This document shows positions 23,384 to 26,775 of a stretch of DNA of 26,775 nt, piece by piece. The stretch is taken from positions 1 through 26,775 of the IMG/VR virus record IMGVR_UViG_3300042557_000971; one strand, given 5' to 3'. The stretch comes from a virus. Position numbers and translations under genes: made by a program. How positions within the stretch are numbered: position 1 is the stretch's first letter; every line of letters starts with the position of its first letter. The notes beneath the pieces were generated by a model that was not told the origin of the DNA, searched no databases, and worked only from the letters and a program-made list of their open reading frames with translations.

Positions 23384-24703
23384 TTAACATCCGTTAGGGT
23401 CTGTCTGAACAATAACTCCTGAAGAATCTGTTCTGTACCAAGCGGTACCGTTAGACCAATATGCAACTCCTACAGGGTTTGATAATGGGTCAATTGTTTG
23501 ATATAATGTCTCACCTAAGTTTGGTCCTACACCACCTGATACCGAACCATAAACTGTAATAGGACTAGCCGCACAAGCTAAGTTAGCGGTTGAGCCTGAT
23601 GATAACGAATAAACATAATTATTTCTTGTTGGTGTTGGTGTTGGTGTACTTGTTCCTGTGTTAGTTGGTGTTTGAGTATTAGTTGGAGTATTAGTTGCGG
23701 TATTAGTTGGTGTTTGAGTATTAGTTGGTGTTGGTGTGTTAGTTGCTGTTTGTGTTGGTGTTGGTGTTAATGTTGGACATATTGAGAATCCATTTAATTC
23801 ATAACCTGCAGAATCTAACTCAACAACTTGACCCGAATTCTGATAGAAACCTGACATATCAGTTGTTACAGGTCCTGAAGGAGAATCATAGAAGAAAATA
23901 TTTTGGTCAAAGAATTGATTTATACCATATATCTCAATAGACGTACCGTAATTACCACAAGCATCAAGGGCATTATTTGCGAAATTCACGGCAAATTGGA
24001 ATCTAGCAGGTTCAGTTGTTGATGGTGTTGGAGTTGGTGTTTGAGTATTAGTTGCGGTGTTTGTTGGTGTTTGAGTAATAGTTGGTGTTGGTGTGTTAGA
24101 TGATGTGTTGGTTGGAGTATTAGTCGGGGTTTGAGTTTGGGTACTAGTCGGAGTGTTAGTTGGTGTTTGTGTATTTGTAGGTGTTTGCGTTGGTGTACCT
24201 GTTTGAGTATTTGTTGGTGTTTGTGTTTGAGTTGATGTATTTGTTATAGTATTAGTCGGTGTCTGAGTTGGTGTATTTGTTGCGGTATTAGTTGGTGTTT
24301 GTGTTTGGGTATTACTTGGTGTGTTAGTTACAGTATTTGTTGGTGTATTAGTTACAGTATTTGTTGGTGTTGGTGTAGGCGTTTTGGTTTGAGTATTAGT
24401 TGGGGTTTGAGTATTAGTTGCGGTGATAGACGGTGTTGGAGTTGGGGTTCTTGTATTAGTTGGTGTTGGAGTATTAGTCGCAGTTTGAGATGGTGTTGGT
24501 GAAATAGGAGGGAATGTCTCCTCAACAATAGTAAATTGTGCTGATAAAGCAGCTTGAAACGTACCATTAACCAACCAAATATTTCGTACTTGACCAGGTG
24601 TTAATAAGATATCGTATTCCCACATATTGTTGGAACACTCTTGATAAGAGAAAGTTAATCCCTGAGCTGTGTTATTAGTTAGTATGTATTTTTTACAAGC
24701 CAT
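23384..24703 (-). CDS. Thr/Pro/Asn-repeat surface protein with three folded domains
   Basis: A 439-residue protein. Residues 1-72 form an N-terminal domain (CKKYILTNNTAQGLTFSYQE, NMWEYDILLTPGQVRNIWLV) nearly identical to that of the next gene upstream. Then come a long linker of TPTNTPTNT/TQTPTNT repeats (to about 232), a domain with ALDACGNYGTSIEIYGINQF and DSPSGPVTTDMSGFYQNSGQ (to about 312) shared with the gene at 25322, a second PT linker, and a C-terminal domain (ACAASPITVYGSVSGG, ending TDSSGVIVQTDPNGC). The architecture, folded modules strung on disordered Thr/Pro linkers, is that of phage fibre or adhesin proteins. No signal peptide or membrane segment is evident. It is the last of three such genes and ends before a strong terminator. 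Thr-rich linkers are natural O-glycosylation targets for the enzymes encoded next. Confidence 0.8.
   Translation of the reverse strand: MACKKYILTNNTAQGLTFSYQECSNNMWEYDILLTPGQVRNIWLVNGTFQAALSAQFTIVEETFPPISPTPSQTATNTPTPTNTRTPTPTPSITATNTQTPTNTQTKTPTPTPTNTVTNTPTNTVTNTPSNTQTQTPTNTATNTPTQTPTNTITNTSTQTQTPTNTQTGTPTQTPTNTQTPTNTPTSTQTQTPTNTPTNTSSNTPTPTITQTPTNTATNTQTPTPTPSTTEPARFQFAVNFANNALDACGNYGTSIEIYGINQFFDQNIFFYDSPSGPVTTDMSGFYQNSGQVVELDSAGYELNGFSICPTLTPTPTQTATNTPTPTNTQTPTNTATNTPTNTQTPTNTGTSTPTPTPTRNNYVYSLSSGSTANLACAASPITVYGSVSGGVGPNLGETLYQTIDPLSNPVGVAYWSNGTAWYRTDSSGVIVQTDPNGC
23625..23775. repeat. Thr/Pro-coding short repeats, second linker
   Basis: Degenerate repeats (plus strand forms such as GTATTAGTTGGTGTTTGAGT) that encode TPTNTQTPTNT on the minus strand within the 23384-24703 gene. 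Confidence 0.75.
24013..24505. repeat. Thr/Pro-coding short repeats, first linker
   Basis: About 490 bases of degenerate repeats built from units of 12, 18 and 24 bases, encoding TNTPTNT and TQTPTNT runs on the minus strand. Unit changes are in multiples of three, so expansion or loss keeps the reading frame. Confidence 0.75.
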
Positions 24704-24742
24704 TTTAGTAGTTCTTTATTATTAAATATCATCAATATGTTA

Positions 24743-25312
24743 TTAACAACTGCCAGTGTCTATAATAACTCCTGACCCGTTAGTTTGGATATAATTATGC
24801 CCATCAGAATAGAATGATGCTTCAGTTGTTGAGGTCATTGCAAAATTTAAATAAACAATATCACCATTAATCAAATTTGAAAATAGTTTTGTCGAATATC
24901 TTGGTGCATTTCCCTGTGGATAGTTATTACAAGCATTTACCGACAAAGTATCATCAATCCCTAAATCAGAATATTCAAACACTACTTGTGTTGGGGTTGG
25001 AGTCGGGGTTGATGTACGTGTTGGTGTTACTGATTGTGTTGGAGTAGGAGTTAACGTTGGAGTAACTGATGGCGTTGGTGTATTAGTCGGAGTCTGAGAT
25101 GGTGTTGGTGAAATAGGTGGAAACACTTCTTCAGTGATTGTGAATTGTGCCTCTAAAGCCGCTTGAAAAGTTCCGTTAACTAACCAAATATTTCTAACTT
25201 GACCAGGTGTTAATAAGATATCGTATTCCCACATATTGTTGGAACATTCTTGATAAGAAAAAGTTAAACCTTGTGAGGTGTTGTTTGTTAAAGTATATTT
25301 TTTACAAGACAT
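24743..25312 (-). CDS. Short Thr/Pro-repeat surface protein
   Basis: A 189-residue paralogue of the neighbouring repeat proteins. Residues 1-72 match the start of the 23384-24703 protein almost throughout (CKKYTLTNNTSQGLTFSYQE, NMWEYDILLTPGQVRNIWLV, FPPISPTPSQT). A short linker (TPTLTPTPTQSVTPTRTSTP, about 73-108) leads to a C-terminal domain with VNACNNYPQGNAPRYSTKLF and DGHNYIQTNGSGVIIDTGSC. This last domain resembles, in order of motifs, the C-terminal domain of the longer protein: an early AC, a later strand, then a T(D/N).SGVI turn ending in C. It is probably a minor or shorter fibre built from the same attachment domain. It lies nine bases after the upstream repeat gene. Confidence 0.8.
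   Translation of the reverse strand: MSCKKYTLTNNTSQGLTFSYQECSNNMWEYDILLTPGQVRNIWLVNGTFQAALEAQFTITEEVFPPISPTPSQTPTNTPTPSVTPTLTPTPTQSVTPTRTSTPTPTPTQVVFEYSDLGIDDTLSVNACNNYPQGNAPRYSTKLFSNLINGDIVYLNFAMTSTTEASFYSDGHNYIQTNGSGVIIDTGSC
24983..25115. repeat. Thr/Pro-coding short repeats in the short paralogue
   Basis: About 130 bases of degenerate TP/TPS-coding repeats on the minus strand, shorter and less regular than those of the neighbours. Confidence 0.7.
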
Positions 25313-25321
25313 AATATTTTA

Positions 25322-26775
25322 TTAACTATTTAAACAAGTTATACAATTATTCCAAGGACCCGATATAACGTCTGCGAATGTGGTTACTGTTGCAGTTGTT
25401 GTTGATATTATCGTGTAACAAGAAACACCATCATTAATTACATCTAATTTATAGATTTTACCCGTCTGTAAAGTATCATAAATACCAAACTGACCAACAA
25501 ATCCTGAAGAACAATCTTGTACTAAATATTTTTTAGCCCCTTGAGGTGTGTCAGTAGGTGTTACTGACGGTGTATTTGTATTTGTTGGTGTTGGACTTGC
25601 GGTATTAGTTGGAGTCTGTGTTTGTGTTGGAGTCTGTGTTTGTGTTGTTGTATTAGTTGGGGTTTGTGTTGGAGTATTTGATGCCGTGTTTGTTGGTGTC
25701 TGTGTTGCGGTATTAGTTGGTGTCTGTGTTTGTGTTGCCGTGTTAGTCGGAGTTTGAGTCGGAGTTTGAGTTGAGGTATTGGTTGGTGTATTTGTTGCAG
25801 TATTTGTTGGTGTTTGAGTTGGTGTTGGCGTATTACTAGCAGTATTAGTTGGTGTCTGAGTAGGTGTGTTGGTGGCAGTGTTTGTTGGTGTTTGAGTTGC
25901 GGTATTTGTTGGAGTATTTGTTGGTGTTTGAGTAGGTGTATTTGTTGCGGTATTAGTTGGAGTGTTAGTTGCAGTATTAGTTGGTGTCTGAGTTGGTGTA
26001 TTTGTTGCAGTATTAGTTGGGGTATTTGTTGCTGTGTTTGTTGGAGTCTGAGTCTGAGTTGGAGTTTGAGTTGGTGTAGGTGTGTTGGTTGCGGTATTAG
26101 TCGGAGTTTGAGTTTGGGTAGGTGTATTTGTTGCTGTGTTAGTTGGAGTCTGAGTTTGAGTTGGAGTTTGAGTTTGGGTTGGTGTTTGGGTAGGTGTAGG
26201 TGTAAGTGTTACGCATATTGAATACCCACCTGTTTCATTACCTGATGAATCCAACTCAACAACTTGTGCAGATTGTTGGTAGTAACCTGTCATATCAACG
26301 GTTACTGGACCTGACGGAGAATTGTAGAAGAAATTGTTTTGGTCGAATATAGTTTCAATACCATATATGGTAGTTGATGTTCCATAATTACCACAAGCCT
26401 CATCATATGTACCACCTTTGATAACTGAGAACGCATATCTTGGTGGTTCACTTGGGGTTGGAGTTTGTGTTTGTGTTTGTGTCGGAGTTTGTGTTTGTGT
26501 CGGAGTTTGTGTTTGTGTCGGAGTTTGTGTTGGAGTCTCTGTATTAGTTGGTGTTTGGGTTGGTGTTGAACCTAATGTAGATGTTGGTGTCTGAGTTGGT
26601 GTAGATGTTGGTGTGTTTGTCGCAGTATTAGTTGGTGTGTTTGTTGCGGTATTAGTTGGTGTGTTTGTTGCGGTATTAGTTGGCGTATTTGTCGCAGTAT
26701 TAGTTGGTGTGTTTGTTGCGGTATTAGTTGGCGTATTTGTTGCGGTGTTAGTTGGCGTATTTGTTACCGTATTAG
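25322..26775 (-). CDS. Long Thr/Pro-repeat surface protein, 5' end outside window
   Basis: The frame is open from the right edge to the stop at 25322, about 483 residues. An internal Met at 26293 is not the start, because a folded domain that matches the paralogue continues upstream of it. Order in translation: a PT linker of 8-residue TNTPTNTA units, a TQTQTP stretch, a domain with YDEACGNYGTSTTIYGIETI and NSPSGPVTVDMTGYYQQSAQ (matching the domain at about 233-312 of the 23384 gene), then over 200 residues of TQTPTNTATNT linker, and a C-terminal domain starting GAKKYLVQDCSSGFVGQFGI and ending CITCLNS. KKYLVQDCSSG recalls the KKY.LTNNT start of the paralogues. Probably a large fibre or adhesin; no catalytic motif seen. 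Confidence 0.8.
   Translation of the reverse strand, partial: NTVTNTPTNTATNTPTNTATNTPTNTATNTPTNTATNTPTNTATNTPTNTATNTPTSTPTQTPTSTLGSTPTQTPTNTETPTQTPTQTQTPTQTQTPTQTQTQTPTPSEPPRYAFSVIKGGTYDEACGNYGTSTTIYGIETIFDQNNFFYNSPSGPVTVDMTGYYQQSAQVVELDSSGNETGGYSICVTLTPTPTQTPTQTQTPTQTQTPTNTATNTPTQTQTPTNTATNTPTPTQTPTQTQTPTNTATNTPTNTATNTPTQTPTNTATNTPTNTATNTPTQTPTNTPTNTATQTPTNTATNTPTQTPTNTASNTPTPTQTPTNTATNTPTNTSTQTPTQTPTNTATQTQTPTNTATQTPTNTASNTPTQTPTNTTTQTQTPTQTQTPTNTASPTPTNTNTPSVTPTDTPQGAKKYLVQDCSSGFVGQFGIYDTLQTGKIYKLDVINDGVSCYTIISTTTATVTTFADVISGPWNNCITCLNS
25547..26210. repeat. Long Thr/Pro-coding repeat array
   Basis: About 660 bases of degenerate repeats of 6-, 12-, 18- and 24-base units encoding TQTPTNT/TNTATNT on the minus strand. 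Plus-strand open frames here (Val/Gly/Cys-rich) are by-products of the repeat. Confidence 0.8.
26460..26519. repeat. 18-bp tandem repeat coding for TQTQTP
   Basis: GGAGTTTGTGTTTGTGTC repeats three times, the first copy with an extra six bases (26460-26483, 26484-26501, 26502-26519). Copies 2 and 3 are identical, so expansion is recent. Confidence 0.8.
26608..26775. repeat. Seven 24-bp tandem repeats coding for TNTATNTP
   Basis: Units of the type TTGGTGTGTTTGTTGCGGTATTAG follow each other exactly every 24 bases from 26608 to the window end, with variants at a few positions (TCGCAG, GGCGTA). Each unit is eight codons on the minus strand. The array probably continues beyond the window. Confidence 0.85.

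Noticed and set aside
25548-26221. Plus-strand open frames rich in Val/Gly/Cys and in Ser/Trp/Cys over the repeat arrays
   Set aside because: They are antisense by-products of the Thr/Pro-coding repeats; composition is dictated by the repeat unit and no leader or domain is seen.
26222-26293. Met at 26293 as the true start of the long repeat protein
   Set aside because: The frame continues upstream through a domain with ACGNYGTS and SPSGPVT that matches the paralogue, so the start is outside the window.
26608-26775. Regular 24-bp repeats as a possible CRISPR array
   Set aside because: Units are directly adjacent without spacers and are in frame as eight codons of the surface protein.
1-26775. 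tRNA genes or rRNA
   Set aside because: No cloverleaf-like segment or rRNA sequence was noticed, and the gaps are too short for most; a tRNA scan was not possible here.

Overview
The window is a piece of a large, AT-rich, tailed-phage genome of the contractile-tail (myovirus, T4-related) type. The main evidence is a tail sheath, a gp19-type tail tube, a gp26-type baseplate/chaperone protein and a tape-measure protein in one block, together with a T4-like family B DNA polymerase and neck-like proteins. Genes are packed tightly, many stops and starts overlap, and no stretch of 300 bases lacks a gene. Most start codons lack a Shine-Dalgarno sequence and are preceded by A/T-rich leaders. With the low GC content and the Thr/Pro/Asn-rich repeat proteins, this makes a Bacteroidetes (flavobacterial) host plausible, but that is inference.

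Layout. (1) 1-9733, minus strand, read right to left: a neck-like protein, two small proteins sharing an N-terminal motif, a probable tail-sheath stabiliser, an unusually long sheath, a HAD-type protein, the tail tube, a gp26-like protein with a possible frameshifted extension, and the start of the tape measure. A 54-residue ribbon-helix-helix gene is inserted on the plus strand ahead of the sheath. (2) 9782-15294, plus strand: an SNF2-family helicase, an Fe/Mn superoxide dismutase fused to a nuclease-like domain, a gp13-like neck protein, a small beta-rich protein and a glycosyltransferase-like protein. (3) 15291-18756, minus: a mini HsdS-like protein, the DNA polymerase and a BppU-like protein. 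(4) 18775-26775, minus: three threonine/proline-repeat surface proteins (one cut by the window edge) followed by four glycosyltransferase-type genes, three of which overlap at their junctions.

How it may work together. Region 1 builds the tail, and hairpin terminators after the sheath and tube genes could set the ratio of these abundant proteins to those encoded downstream. Region 4 looks like a self-contained module that makes fibre or surface proteins with long mucin-like Thr/Pro linkers and the enzymes that could glycosylate them. A recurring A/T quasi-palindrome, TATTTATA on the coding strand, sits before many genes on both strands and is a candidate phage-specific expression signal. The polymerase and helicase instead have sigma70-like -35/-10 pairs.

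The most unusual items are the SOD-nuclease fusion, the repeat-protein/glycosyltransferase module, the candidate frameshift before the tape measure, and the TATTTATA signal.
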